Positions 32,720 through 43,071 are shown, counted from the first letter of the stretch. The stretch is 64,000 nt of DNA from Paulinella micropora (GCA_009731375.1 BJOX01000366.1:488706-552705); one strand, 5' to 3'. A program made the numbers and translations. The notes: generated by a model not told the origin, from the sequence alone.

Positions 32720-33477
32720 GCTGATTTCTTTTCTGGCTTGTTTTTGGAACAGCAGAAAGAAAAATTGGACAGACCTATCTCTTCTGAGTAGGTGTTCCAA
32801 AAAACAAATACTCCAGCACATCCCCACACAGCTCTTTTTGCAAAACTAGACGTCTAGGCGTTTGTGAGTAGGTGTCTCAGTACCCTCTCCACAGCCTGTA
32901 TCTGTGTCCTCACAAGGAGGCCAGACACCAGACCTCGTAGCTGTTCTTTTGTTCTCTCTTGAGACAGAGACAGAGTAGGTCAACAGACGTACAAACAAAC
33001 ACTCACAGATACAAACAAACTTGAAGGACACGAGCGTAGTACTCTACCTTTCAAGTCTGTGCACTTTGTTGCCTCTCAAACCACACACATCAGAGTATTT
33101 TTGCAAATCTCTGACTGTCTTTCGACAATAGGTCTGAACAAGTGTCAGACGACAAGTCGACTTCTCAAGGAGTGCTTCTCTAGCCTCTTTGACATTATCT
33201 GTACATAGGTCCTCGTACCTCATAACAGATACAACAACAAAAAGAGAAAAAGAAAAGAGGAGTGGAGAAGGAGATCAAATTTTCAGAGAAAGTCGTACAG
33301 ATTACTTCTTTCTCACAAAAAAAAAAAAAAAAAAACACAAAACACATAAGACATAGAGGTGAGACGCTCTCTCTCTATACTGTCTTTTCGTTTTTTCTCT
33401 CTATTCGTTCCTCATAGACGAACAGAGCAATTACGGGGTAGAAACAACTCTGTCTCATCCGTATTCCTTCAGCGTCC
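32720..33477 (+). other. Element A leader
   Basis: Untranslated leader between primer site and gag. Stretches such as GTCGACTTCTCAAGGAG and CAGAGTATTTTTGCAAATCTCTGA are shared with the leaders of C and B, which suggests RNA elements for packaging or translation. Confidence 0.6.
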
Positions 33478-35988
33478 ATGTCTACTAGGTCTGAAGACTG
33501 GCAGGAAGGAGGGGGGGAGAGTGAGCGAACCCCAGGAAACGAAGAGGAGTTCGTTGACCCTCATGCAGAAGGAGGAGATCTGGCACCTTCCTTTGACACA
33601 GGAGGAGCAGAGAATCAATTTTTAACTGCGCCTTCCTTTGACACAGGAGGAGCAGAGGAAGTCGAGGAGGAGCAGAAGGGAGGAGAGGAAGCGAGGTTTG
33701 TGGCAGAATATGGCAAACTAAGTAAGAAGGAGTTTGAGGAGAAGAAAGGGAAGGATGAGGCCTATAAATGGCTATACATTCCCCAAGAAATGCGATGGGG
33801 ACAACCCTTGAAGAAGGAGGACATCTGTTACCCTCTCCCAAGGCAAGCTCTGCCTCTGGCAGAATTCCTCAGAGACGACGGTGCACAGTTACAGGTGCAA
33901 CATGTCTCATTTGGGGACAATATGTCTTTACTGGAGCTACTCGACCTCTCATGGACAGTGTTTGAGTGTGCTATACTCTTTGAGTACCAGACTGGAAAGA
34001 CTGTGCTGCCATGGAACACAAGAGCACTGGCTAGGTTGCTCGATCCTGGTCAGGACATTGATTCAATAAAGAGAGTGGAAAAGGAGTTTAAGTTCAGGAA
34101 TCCAAAAGGACAGATCAATGTCATGGATGTGTCTCTGAAACTTATGGAGGCCAAGTTAGTGGACCTGGGTAAACTCCAACACACCCAGTTTGGCAGGGAC
34201 CTTCACCCGGCCCTGAGGGAAATAGAAGGCGAAGCTGGAGGGGTGACGAGGATGAAGAAGCTGCATGCGGCCTTGGTGAAGGATGACGCATGGAAGAGGT
34301 GGGTCTTCACGAAGGATCATACGATCTTGGAGGGGACGGCCGCACCACCCCCCACCAATAAAGCGGGAGAGAAGGAGTTGGCGGAGAAGGCCTTGTTCCT
34401 TCGGAAGGCAGCTGAGATCCTGTCTTTTTTTCATCATGCCCAAGAGCTGTATATCAAAGAGCTAGCGGCTGAGAAAGAAAAGAAGGAGATGGAGGCAAAG
34501 ATTGCATTAGCCAAGGCGGCGGGAACAAAGGGACCGAAATATTCCTCTGGATCTTATATGGCTCCCTCGGGCCGCTCCGCCCCGTCAGCCCACACAGCCC
34601 CTTCGGCCCCTGCGACTAGCTCAGCGCCTACCACTGTTATTGTCAACAGTAATGACAAAAAGGACAGACAGGCTATCATACAGGCCTTCCAAAAATATAC
34701 AAAGTCCGATGCCACTGCTCTGACGCTGTATGCAGAGACAGCGAGTCAGAAGGACACGGATGCGAACCTTCGAGACAAGCTCAGAAGAATTGATGCTTGT
34801 ATGAAGCAGCATCCAACGGACGAAACACAGGAGTATGAGGCGTTGTACACCTTGTTGGACCCATCAATCATCACACAAGGGTTTGATGTTGGGGAGTACA
34901 AGGCGATGAGAGCGGTAGAGGTGGCGGCTAGGAGAGCAGCCTCAGACCTGCAATGCACGGTGCCAGTTGCCGTCCTCTTGCAATACTTTAAAACTCATGG
35001 GTATCAGCACCTGTGCACTGGTACTTTGATTGGGTTTGAGATTTTTCAAGAGGTGAACGAAGGGCTGGGCATTGGCACGAGGTTGGCAGCGATCCTCACT
35101 GAGGTCAGCGCCAAGTACGGGCTCTTTTATAGCCGGAAGTCTATCATTTTGTACTTCCTGAGTGCTTTGTGTACACGACACCCGAGCAAGCTCGCAAGGA
35201 TCATACAGTCCTGTCCGACCTTCACGGCGGTGAAGACGGCGGATTTTTTAGAAACGAATATATACGAGAGGACTGTAGCGGCTACTCCGCCGGGCGACCT
35301 GTTCAAGGAGGTGCTCGACGCGTGTTCCGAATTGGACACGGCCACCGAGTCATTCTCCAGTGCCGCGACACAGGGGGTTGGAGGTGCTCAAGCAGCACAT
35401 GCAACTCGAACGGCAGGTCTCAAGAGGGGGAGAGATGAGCCGACGCCGTGCTACCGCTATTTTTCATACATGGCGTGTAAGCATGAGGCACAGAAAGGAG
35501 TAGGCAATTGCCTCTTCAGCCACGACTCTCTTGATGATAGGCAGCGAAATCTTTTCCTTAGAGAGCTCGAAGGCATGAAAAAGACCATGTACGCCATGTA
35601 CAAGAAGGAGTTGGAGGAGGGGAGGTGGAATGCGAATATGGTCTCGGATGCGGAGTTCCGGGAGGCCATCATTTACTTCCTTGACAGAATGAAGAGAAGG
35701 GAGAAGAGAGAGACATCGGGCCGATCAAAGGCGCCGACTAGAGGAGGAGGAGAGACGAGAGGATCGTCACGAGGGTCCCGAGGGACACCAAGAGGGGCGG
35801 CACCACGAGGACGAGGCTTTCGTGGAAGGGGAGGACGGACCCCAGCGCGCCCTCCCAGAGGACACGGATACTGGAATTATAGCACCAGTTCCAGCTCCAA
35901 CTACCCCCAGCAAGCTTATACCGCTACGGAGGGGGGACGTCAAGACGAAGACACCGGCTCAGGTGAGCGTGTTGTCGTCGTAGACTGA
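33478..35988 (+). CDS. gag: Element A Gag, 836 aa, CCCH finger and RGG tail
   Basis: Structural capsid/nucleocapsid protein that packages element RNA. The N-terminal ~80 residues are acidic, followed by a helical capsid-like region shared with Gag B and C (for example A-L-A-R-L-L-D-P-G-Q-D in A and A-T-A-R-F-L-A-T-G-Q-E in B). In place of the usual CCHC knuckle there is C658-x8-C667-x10-C678-x3-H682, a CCCH-type finger. The last ~100 residues are an RGG/RG-rich tail likely to bind RNA. The start is the first ATG after the leader. The ORF ends at TGA (35986-35988), and the frame stays open from there into pol. Confidence 0.85.
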   Translation: MSTRSEDWQEGGGESERTPGNEEEFVDPHAEGGDLAPSFDTGGAENQFLTAPSFDTGGAEEVEEEQKGGEEARFVAEYGKLSKKEFEEKKGKDEAYKWLYIPQEMRWGQPLKKEDICYPLPRQALPLAEFLRDDGAQLQVQHVSFGDNMSLLELLDLSWTVFECAILFEYQTGKTVLPWNTRALARLLDPGQDIDSIKRVEKEFKFRNPKGQINVMDVSLKLMEAKLVDLGKLQHTQFGRDLHPALREIEGEAGGVTRMKKLHAALVKDDAWKRWVFTKDHTILEGTAAPPPTNKAGEKELAEKALFLRKAAEILSFFHHAQELYIKELAAEKEKKEMEAKIALAKAAGTKGPKYSSGSYMAPSGRSAPSAHTAPSAPATSSAPTTVIVNSNDKKDRQAIIQAFQKYTKSDATALTLYAETASQKDTDANLRDKLRRIDACMKQHPTDETQEYEALYTLLDPSIITQGFDVGEYKAMRAVEVAARRAASDLQCTVPVAVLLQYFKTHGYQHLCTGTLIGFEIFQEVNEGLGIGTRLAAILTEVSAKYGLFYSRKSIILYFLSALCTRHPSKLARIIQSCPTFTAVKTADFLETNIYERTVAATPPGDLFKEVLDACSELDTATESFSSAATQGVGGAQAAHATRTAGLKRGRDEPTPCYRYFSYMACKHEAQKGVGNCLFSHDSLDDRQRNLFLRELEGMKKTMYAMYKKELEEGRWNANMVSDAEFREAIIYFLDRMKRREKRETSGRSKAPTRGGGETRGSSRGSRGTPRGAAPRGRGFRGRGGRTPARPPRGHGYWNYSTSSSSNYPQQAYTATEGGRQDEDTGSGERVVVVD

Positions 35989-35991
35989 CGG
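35986..35991 (+). promoter_or_regulatory. Candidate stop-readthrough site, UGA-CGG
   Basis: The gag stop TGA is followed by CGG, a context known to favour readthrough in several plant viruses. The 25 codons after it, before the first pol ATG, are all sense and in the pol frame. No obvious downstream stem-loop was identified by eye. Confidence 0.6.
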
Positions 35992-36063
35992 GAGGAGAAG
36001 AGAGAGGAAAAGAAGAGAGAGAAGGAGATAAAAACTGTTCTTTTTAATCCGACAGTCACAGTT

Positions 36064-39000
36064 ATGCCTACTGTTGATGAACAGGATACGAACGGTTCCG
36101 TTCCTCCCAGACGTGAAGGTGAAGGCACACAGCCTCACAAGCCTCAAGGTAAGCACTTGCTAGTTCATCCTTCGAGAGCTAATATGATAAATGATGCGAA
36201 TAGGAAGGCGAAGAAGGCGATGGAGGAGAGGAAGCCGAAACCAAAGGCTAGGTCTCCTCCTACGAAGAAGCAGCGGACCGTACCCCCGCCAAAGGACTCA
36301 ATAGTCTCTGCTATAGACACGAGTACACTCGGTGTACCAGACTCTGTCCAAAAGACACTCGAGATACCGGAAGCCCCGGAGACTCAAGAAGTTAAGTTGG
36401 CGGAAAAGGGGGGAGAACGAGAAGAGGACAAGGAACTTGAGCTTAGACTCAAAACCCTAGAACGAAAAATTCATGTGCTAGCGGCTAGTTTACATAGACC
36501 AGACGCGCTATGCTACACTGACCTCTTTTGTGAAACTTTACAAACCACATTAAAAGTTGGTAATGATACGATGGCGAATATTAATATTGTCGGCCAGAAG
36601 TTTTTGAATAGTCACCGGACATGGGTGGACAAAAACATTAGAAAAACAAAGGGGACCCTAAAAGGGGTAGGCAGCCGTACGGAAATTACGGGCATCGTCA
36701 CATTAATTTTCAAATTGAAATCCGGTCGAGTATATCGTGCGGACCTCTATGTTGTCCCCGATTACCACGGTTCAATCCTGCTGTCGTATGACCAATTGGC
36801 TACGATGGGGGCTGTGATCGATTGCGCCGCACGGCGGGTGATTTATGGAGTGAAGAATGGAGAGGAGGAGGATATTAATCCGATGACTGCTACTGACTCA
36901 TACGAGGCTTTTGAGCTGAGTCTAGCAACGGAGAGGAAAAAGTTGGCCTTCGTACATGAGGCAACTGAAGCCTATGTACACCCCTATGTCACAGTGCCGG
37001 AGGAACTGACCTGGACCGACAATTGGGAGACGGAGATGCAGGCGTATACGGTTACGATTCCCGCATGGGACAGAAAGTCTATTGATGACTTAGTCGTAGC
37101 GCGTAATGAGGAGATAATATGTGTTGCGAAACAGTGCCCGTCGTTGGCCAGATTCGCAGAAGGTGGCGGGGCAGATGTCCATATTACTAATGGCTACTGT
37201 TACCATGCGAAGGTGTCAGATGAGAAGAGAGAGGCGTTTGTGCCAAGGAGGAAGGGGCGTATCCCCGATACTCCAGCGGATGACATTAAAACTTTTATCA
37301 CGAACTTTTGGGGCGATGTGCCTACCTGGCCGCGCTCATTAACTGAAGTGAAAAAGTGTCTACGGACTCTATTTGAGAGTAACAAGCCGTATACTGTCAT
37401 TCTGCCATACAATGAGAAGGCGATCTGGGCACAGGAGATAAGGGACCGGCTTATTGATCATCCTATACCTGTTCCTTCTCGCAAGCAACAGTTAGTGGTG
37501 GCTTGTCGACTCGGGTCTCGGGAGCAGAGCAGTGCATACAAGCAAAAGCTCAGAGCCCAGGACAAGTTGAAATTGATACCTCAAGCTTTCACATGCTTTG
37601 ATGGTTTCTACACCCGTAAGGCTCCGATACAATACGCGAACCTTATTGATATGCTTGTCGGGCTGGGTCATGATGATGAGCCGGACACAGTCACGTATGA
37701 AAGAACGGGACTAGACGATTTGTCCGAGGAAGATTTGAGTTTGGAGGAGGACTTAGCGCCCCTCAAGGAGCATAAGAAGATGTCGGAGGAAGATTTCCAA
37801 GCGGCGGCGCGGAAAATTTTAGAAGAAGGAGTGGGTTCGGAGAGAGAGAAGGCGTTTCTCAAAGCTAAGATGGAGGCGTACAGAGAAATTTTCGACCCTC
37901 CTCGGGCAGGTGGTGTAAAGTCGGATGACTTCACTGCTGTCATTTACAAGATACCGGGTGCGGAGCCATCTCCGGCACCACGGAGGGCAAATTTGAGCAT
38001 ACATGAGGCAAAAATAGCGGAGGAGAATGTGAGACAGTTGCTCGATGAGGACTTTATTGAGAGATCTACATCTCCAATTGTCTCTCAACCGAAAATCGTC
38101 CCTAAGCCAGGAGGAGAATGGCGCTTGACGATCAATTATGCCCGTGTGAATAAGGTGCTAGAGGAAGAGAGAAATCCTCTGCCGACCTTAGAAGAAGGCA
38201 GAAGGGTGCTGCGGAATGCTAAATTCTATTCGGTCATTGACCTTAAGAACGGCTTCTGGCAGATACCACTGGACGAGAAATCCAGATGGCTGACTGCATT
38301 CGTTGTGGGTATGGAAATATACCAGTGGAAGGTGCTTCCAATGGGACTCAAACAGGCCCCGGGGCTCTTTCAGAAGGCGATGCAGAAGATGTTGAGCGGT
38401 CAATATGACGACCAGTCGGAGGATGGTTTTATGAGAAGGAGAGGACAGAAGGCGGGAGAATATGCATTTTGTTACATCGATGACATCATCGTATACTCTA
38501 ACACAATGGAAGAGCATATCGATCACTTGTCAGATGTCTTCAGGCGCATCGGAGCTTTTGGCCTGAAATGCAACCTAAAGAAATGTCAGCTTGCCAGGAC
38601 AAGTGTGACGTATTTGGGTTACGAGATTTCTCATAATAGGGTCTCGATATCGCGCGAGAAGAGGGAGGAGATCATGAGTAGACAGTTGCCAAAGAATCGC
38701 ACAGAGTTACACTCTTTTCTTGCGATGGCACAGTACTACAGCCAGTTCATACCCGATTGGGGTGCAACTCGGGCTAAGCTGGAGAAGATGATTGATTTTG
38801 GAGACTTTGAGAAGTGGGATGAGGAGGCTTTGCAGGCGTTTAATACGCTCAAAGATATCATTTATAAAGATCCCAAGGACGGCGGATTAGTACTTATGAT
38901 GCCCGACTTTACGAAACCGTTCGTAGTCGACACGGATGCATCTAAGTTTGCGATTGGCGCGGTGCTGCAACAGGAAGATGAGGAGAAAAAGTTGCGCCCG

Positions 39001-41811
39001 ATCATGTTTATTAGTAGAAAGCTGTGTGCGGCGGAGCGAAATTACTGCACGCGACAGAGGGAGGCGTTGGCAGTAGTATGGGCTCTCAAGAGGCTCAGAG
39101 AATACTTGTGGGGAGGACCTCTATTCACGGTTAGGACCGATCATCACAACCTTCTTTGGTTGATGAATCATGAACAAACCGGCCGTTTGGCGCGGTGGCA
39201 AGCTTTCTTGTCATGTTTCAATTTCACGATGGTCTACTTACCGGGAAAGCGAAACGTAGTCGCTGATAGCCTTTCCAGGCTAGAGTTTCAGTCGGAGGTG
39301 TCGGCTCTCGTATCATCAGTGGAGATGATGGACCTGTCCACGGACAAGGTATACGAGGTGAGCCACATAGAGGCGATGCAGATGGCAAGAGGCGTTCGTT
39401 ATGACCGCACGGGTCTACGATATAGTCCTCAAGGCCCGGAGCATGGCATATGCTGTGAGGCGCATGTTCTCGAAGACGCTGAGTGGTCTTATGAGGCATA
39501 CGAGAACGCGAAGGCGAATATAAAAGAAGAGGAGGAGACGACTGAGGTCTGTACTGAACCTCCACAGGAAAATCGAAGCGAGCTTGATGAAGACCCGGAA
39601 AGGGTAGGAGTAAGGTTGGAGGACGGTACTATTCATATCGCCTCGCCTACCGCGTGGAGGCAGCAACAGGCGACGGATCCGGAGTTCAAGGAGCTCATAA
39701 CGTTATACAAGAACCCTAATGAGCTTAAAAAGACTCCACAGATCAAAGATCAGATGAAGGAGATGGCGTGGAGAGATGGGCTATTGTGGTACAAGGGCCA
39801 GCATGGCAAATTTGCATCACAGCCTGACAAATGGACTCTCTGGGTACCAGAGAAGTTGAGGCGCTTTATATATGTCGCAGCCCATAACTGCCCCTTACTG
39901 GCACATCCGGGTCGACAAAGAACTCATTGGTTCATAGCGAGGCGATTTTGGTGGAAAGGGATGAAGGAGGAGATAGACAGGGAAGTGGACGCATGCATCC
40001 CATGCAAAACCACAAAGACACCGCTGAAGGCGAACTTTGGCCTGATCGGTACATTCCCGTTACACGCCGGGATGTTTGAATTTTTACACATCGATCATGT
40101 GGGACCTTTCCCCGAATCGGCAGAAGGGTACAGATACCTTCTTACCGCAATAGATCGAGCCACCAATTATGTCTGGGTTGTTCCTGTTAAGGACGCTACA
40201 GGCAAGACAACTGCGGAGGCTCTGATCGATAGGATCGTCTCGCAGATCGGAGTGCCTAGAAAGATATGTTCTGATCGAGGTTCTGACTTTAATAATGAAG
40301 TCATCGACAGACTATCTAAGTACTACGGGATGAAATGGCAATATGTTACTGCCTATAACCCGAGAGCGAATGGCAAGATCGAGCGGGTACATAGACCTCT
40401 CAAAGCCTCGCTTAAGATGTACTGTATGAAGAAGGAGAATCAGAGAGCCTGGGTGGAGGCAGCACCTTCATTTGCCTTTGCAATGAACTGTCTACCCTCA
40501 TCGGCATTAGGAGGAGCCAGGAGCTCAGTCTCGCCATATCAATTGGTTTACGGCCGAGAGCCTAATATCCCAACCTCACTTCTGCATCCAAAAGACACTT
40601 GGGCAGATGAGGATGAGTTGTTCGGGATGAGACTAAGAGCGAAGATGGAGGCGGAACAAATAGTTGCGGCGCACAGGGAGGCGGAGCGCAGAAAGACTGA
40701 CGCACAAGGAGTGCGACAAGCGCACTTAGATCAAGTCCGTTTCCAGGTTGGGGATATTGTACTCTTGTACCATCCTCAAGTCCCTAAGGGGGTTAGCTCT
40801 AAGCTGTTTACCCACTGGAAAGGACCATACCAGATCATGGAACAGATGGGACCTCTGAATTATAAGATCAGGGGTAGAGGGAAGGTGCAGATTGTGAATG
40901 TTCGAAGGCTGATCAAATATGACCCCTTCTTACTTGAGGATGAATCCGTTGAGGAGGCGTTGAAACGGATGAAGGAGGACTTCAAAGAGGTACCGCCTAT
41001 ACAGAAGGAGGATACCTTAGAGGAGGAGAATGCCTATCGGGCACCGGTCACGGAGAAGGAGGAGACCGAGAAGGAGAGTAAGGAAGACTCAAACCGCAAA
41101 AGCGCGGCGGGGACTCAGTCTAAAGCCCCCATAGTCCGCGGCGGTACGAAGGAGAAGTTCACGGAGGCGCAGAGGAGGAGAGCGCAAAACGATCTCATCT
41201 TCGACCAACCGAGGAAGGTGGCAAGGTCGACGCGAGCGACGGATGTCCATGGAGGAGGAGGGGAGAAGGACACTAACCCGAACGCGGGTAATGTGGACAT
41301 TCGACATGTGCGATGGAAGGAAGGAGAGGCGATTGCGGCCATCAAGTGGGTCCGAGACGCTTTTTATCTGTTGAGACCGGCAGAATCTCATGTTGCCGAT
41401 GACACTCTCTCAGATCTTTATCTCATGCGAGCTGTGGCGGTCCCGCAGACTACACGGGCAGCACGGACATCGAAGAGATCCTTAGCAGCAAAAACGATAC
41501 AACCGGTACTCCATTTTTGGAGAAGCATGGACCCTGTTGAGGATCCAAAAGCTAGACAATATTTACCGGTGTACAAAGACGCGAAAAATCTCGAGACATG
41601 GGATGATACTATTACCCTTCGAGACAAAGACCACACTGCGTGGACTATTCAGTCACTGCCTAGAGGAGTGCTTGACATTCCTTTTGACTTATCTTTGGGC
41701 GCCATCCCTAACAAAATATGGGACATTCTGGAGGAGTCGAAGTTTGACTTGACTTTTGTTGGCGGCCCGCCACCTGGCAAAGGGGTTCGCGCAAGGCGAC
41801 GAAGGCAGTAA
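36064..41811 (+). CDS. pol: Element A Pol: protease, RT, RNase H, integrase (1915 aa)
   Basis: Drives retrotransposition: polyprotein processing, cDNA synthesis and integration. Protease-like region about 155-260, with active-site equivalent D168-T169-M170 (Gly expected at 170) and a later I-L-L-S-Y-D-Q-L segment. RT about 640-880 with Y-I-D-D at 804-807 and M-G-L-K-Q-A-P upstream. RNase H begins at D956-x-D958. Integrase has an H1274-x6-H1281-x29-C1311-x2-C1314 zinc site and the triad D1344, D1404, E1440 (35-residue spacing), then a G-P-Y motif near 1587. About 300 further residues form a conserved C-terminal extension of unknown function; I see no chromodomain. The ATG at 36064 may not be the true start, since the frame is open back to the gag stop. 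Confidence 0.9.
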   Translation: MPTVDEQDTNGSVPPRREGEGTQPHKPQGKHLLVHPSRANMINDANRKAKKAMEERKPKPKARSPPTKKQRTVPPPKDSIVSAIDTSTLGVPDSVQKTLEIPEAPETQEVKLAEKGGEREEDKELELRLKTLERKIHVLAASLHRPDALCYTDLFCETLQTTLKVGNDTMANINIVGQKFLNSHRTWVDKNIRKTKGTLKGVGSRTEITGIVTLIFKLKSGRVYRADLYVVPDYHGSILLSYDQLATMGAVIDCAARRVIYGVKNGEEEDINPMTATDSYEAFELSLATERKKLAFVHEATEAYVHPYVTVPEELTWTDNWETEMQAYTVTIPAWDRKSIDDLVVARNEEIICVAKQCPSLARFAEGGGADVHITNGYCYHAKVSDEKREAFVPRRKGRIPDTPADDIKTFITNFWGDVPTWPRSLTEVKKCLRTLFESNKPYTVILPYNEKAIWAQEIRDRLIDHPIPVPSRKQQLVVACRLGSREQSSAYKQKLRAQDKLKLIPQAFTCFDGFYTRKAPIQYANLIDMLVGLGHDDEPDTVTYERTGLDDLSEEDLSLEEDLAPLKEHKKMSEEDFQAAARKILEEGVGSEREKAFLKAKMEAYREIFDPPRAGGVKSDDFTAVIYKIPGAEPSPAPRRANLSIHEAKIAEENVRQLLDEDFIERSTSPIVSQPKIVPKPGGEWRLTINYARVNKVLEEERNPLPTLEEGRRVLRNAKFYSVIDLKNGFWQIPLDEKSRWLTAFVVGMEIYQWKVLPMGLKQAPGLFQKAMQKMLSGQYDDQSEDGFMRRRGQKAGEYAFCYIDDIIVYSNTMEEHIDHLSDVFRRIGAFGLKCNLKKCQLARTSVTYLGYEISHNRVSISREKREEIMSRQLPKNRTELHSFLAMAQYYSQFIPDWGATRAKLEKMIDFGDFEKWDEEALQAFNTLKDIIYKDPKDGGLVLMMPDFTKPFVVDTDASKFAIGAVLQQEDEEKKLRPIMFISRKLCAAERNYCTRQREALAVVWALKRLREYLWGGPLFTVRTDHHNLLWLMNHEQTGRLARWQAFLSCFNFTMVYLPGKRNVVADSLSRLEFQSEVSALVSSVEMMDLSTDKVYEVSHIEAMQMARGVRYDRTGLRYSPQGPEHGICCEAHVLEDAEWSYEAYENAKANIKEEEETTEVCTEPPQENRSELDEDPERVGVRLEDGTIHIASPTAWRQQQATDPEFKELITLYKNPNELKKTPQIKDQMKEMAWRDGLLWYKGQHGKFASQPDKWTLWVPEKLRRFIYVAAHNCPLLAHPGRQRTHWFIARRFWWKGMKEEIDREVDACIPCKTTKTPLKANFGLIGTFPLHAGMFEFLHIDHVGPFPESAEGYRYLLTAIDRATNYVWVVPVKDATGKTTAEALIDRIVSQIGVPRKICSDRGSDFNNEVIDRLSKYYGMKWQYVTAYNPRANGKIERVHRPLKASLKMYCMKKENQRAWVEAAPSFAFAMNCLPSSALGGARSSVSPYQLVYGREPNIPTSLLHPKDTWADEDELFGMRLRAKMEAEQIVAAHREAERRKTDAQGVRQAHLDQVRFQVGDIVLLYHPQVPKGVSSKLFTHWKGPYQIMEQMGPLNYKIRGRGKVQIVNVRRLIKYDPFLLEDESVEEALKRMKEDFKEVPPIQKEDTLEEENAYRAPVTEKEETEKESKEDSNRKSAAGTQSKAPIVRGGTKEKFTEAQRRRAQNDLIFDQPRKVARSTRATDVHGGGGEKDTNPNAGNVDIRHVRWKEGEAIAAIKWVRDAFYLLRPAESHVADDTLSDLYLMRAVAVPQTTRAARTSKRSLAAKTIQPVLHFWRSMDPVEDPKARQYLPVYKDAKNLETWDDTITLRDKDHTAWTIQSLPRGVLDIPFDLSLGAIPNKIWDILEESKFDLTFVGGPPPGKGVRARRRRQ

Positions 41812-42606
41812 GTGACATTTTTTTCTTTTATCACGCGTCGGACATTGAAAGCTGCATGTGGATTAATCTCATAGTGCCCATGTCAGATCATGTCTTATTA
41901 AAATGTTTTTATACCATTGTTGTTACTTGGCATTTTTATCGCAACATATGAGTGCGAGGGTCAATCGGCAAATGGATACGACACCGTATAAGGGGATCGC
42001 TTGTGAGTTTAGCGATGGTGTTCCTGGTACGACCCTGCTTCAAGTATCCAGGGTGATGTTCTCAAAAAATGTTCTCATAGTAGACATATTAAATTTTTTT
42101 CTTTGGATATACTTAATATCGTCATACCAGCACGGTCCGTCTCTACTTGTGTCGGCATATCGCATGGTCGGGCTCACTCACCCCGGCTTTGGATATAGTT
42201 ATTAGGTCTGGCCCCCTAGTACTATATTAAGGTAACCGATTGAATACAAGGGTATGTTATTAAAAGACAATGTATTTACTGATCGGAAGTGTTTTTGGAG
42301 AAGGAGAAAAATTATAACGCTGCTTTTATTGCAATAGTAATACTATTTGTTCTTGACATACTGCCTCAGAATTAAGTTACGGGGGGGACAACAAGTGTGG
42401 AAGGAGGAGTTTTTATTTACAAAAACGAGGCTGGAGATTTATAGTTGACTCGTGTCTGGCGTATGCGTTTTATATATCCACTGCACCGTCTATCCGTGGG
42501 TTAATGCACTTAGTTGCGACACCCCGTAGCGTTTGTGCAGAAAAGAAATCAGCAATTATATGACGAAAATATTGCATATTTCCGTCATAAAAACGGGAAG
42601 GGGTAC
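41812..42606 (+). other. Element A 3' untranslated region with purine tract
   Basis: No coding features. AAAACGGGAAGGGG at about 42592-42604, just before the 3' LTR, is a plausible polypurine tract for plus-strand priming. Confidence 0.6.
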
Positions 42607-42853
42607 TGTAGGCATCACCCCCCGGATAGCCGGTAAAAAGTACCCTTTTTCTGGTGTCAGGTGCACCTAGTTTTTTCCCATTATTTTCAATATCGTTTGG
42701 CCGGATTTGACCTAATGCCATTTTAACCTTGGTCTGTTGCCGTTTTCTTTTCGGCTTCACTGAGCTAATATAACGAGACATCATTCTCTTTTGGGGATTT
42801 GTGTCTGGTTGTATTACCGACTTTTTATTGAGCTATCTTCGGGGATTGTAACA
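42607..42853 (+). repeat. Element A 3' LTR, 247 bp
   Basis: Same length and ends as the 5' LTR. It is followed by GCAG (42854-42857), matching GCAG at 32450-32453 before the element. Confidence 0.9.
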
Positions 42854-43071
42854 GCAGGTTAAAAAAATACGTTTTCCTGGTGACAGTTGCACCAGCTTGT
42901 TTTTCAGTATTATTTGTCAGGATTGGACCTGATGCCATTTTATTCCTGGTCTGTTGCAGTTTTCCTTTTTGTCTTCACTGAGCTAATATAACGAGACATC
43001 GTTCTCATTTTTTGAGGACTGTGTTTGGTTGTATTACCGACTTTTTACGAGCTATCGTTGGGGGCATTATA
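42854..43071 (+). repeat. Element C 5' LTR, remainder
   Basis: Continues the LTR interrupted at 32453 and ends GGGGGCATTATA, against GGGGGCATTACA in B. The final CA is changed to TA, so the end of this LTR is mutated. Primer-site-like TTGGATTCCACATCAC follows. Confidence 0.75.

Larger units (their letters stand above)
32454..42853 (+). mobile_element. Element A: intact Ty3-type LTR retrotransposon
   Basis: The 10.4-kb element has two 247-bp LTRs (TG...CA) that I found to differ at one position, a GCAG target duplication, an intact gag ORF and an intact pol ORF in the same frame, a candidate primer-binding site and a purine tract. Domain order PR-RT-RNase H-INT is that of Ty3/gypsy elements. 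Near-identical LTRs and undamaged ORFs indicate a recent insertion. It is nested in the 5' LTR of the related element C. Confidence 0.9.
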
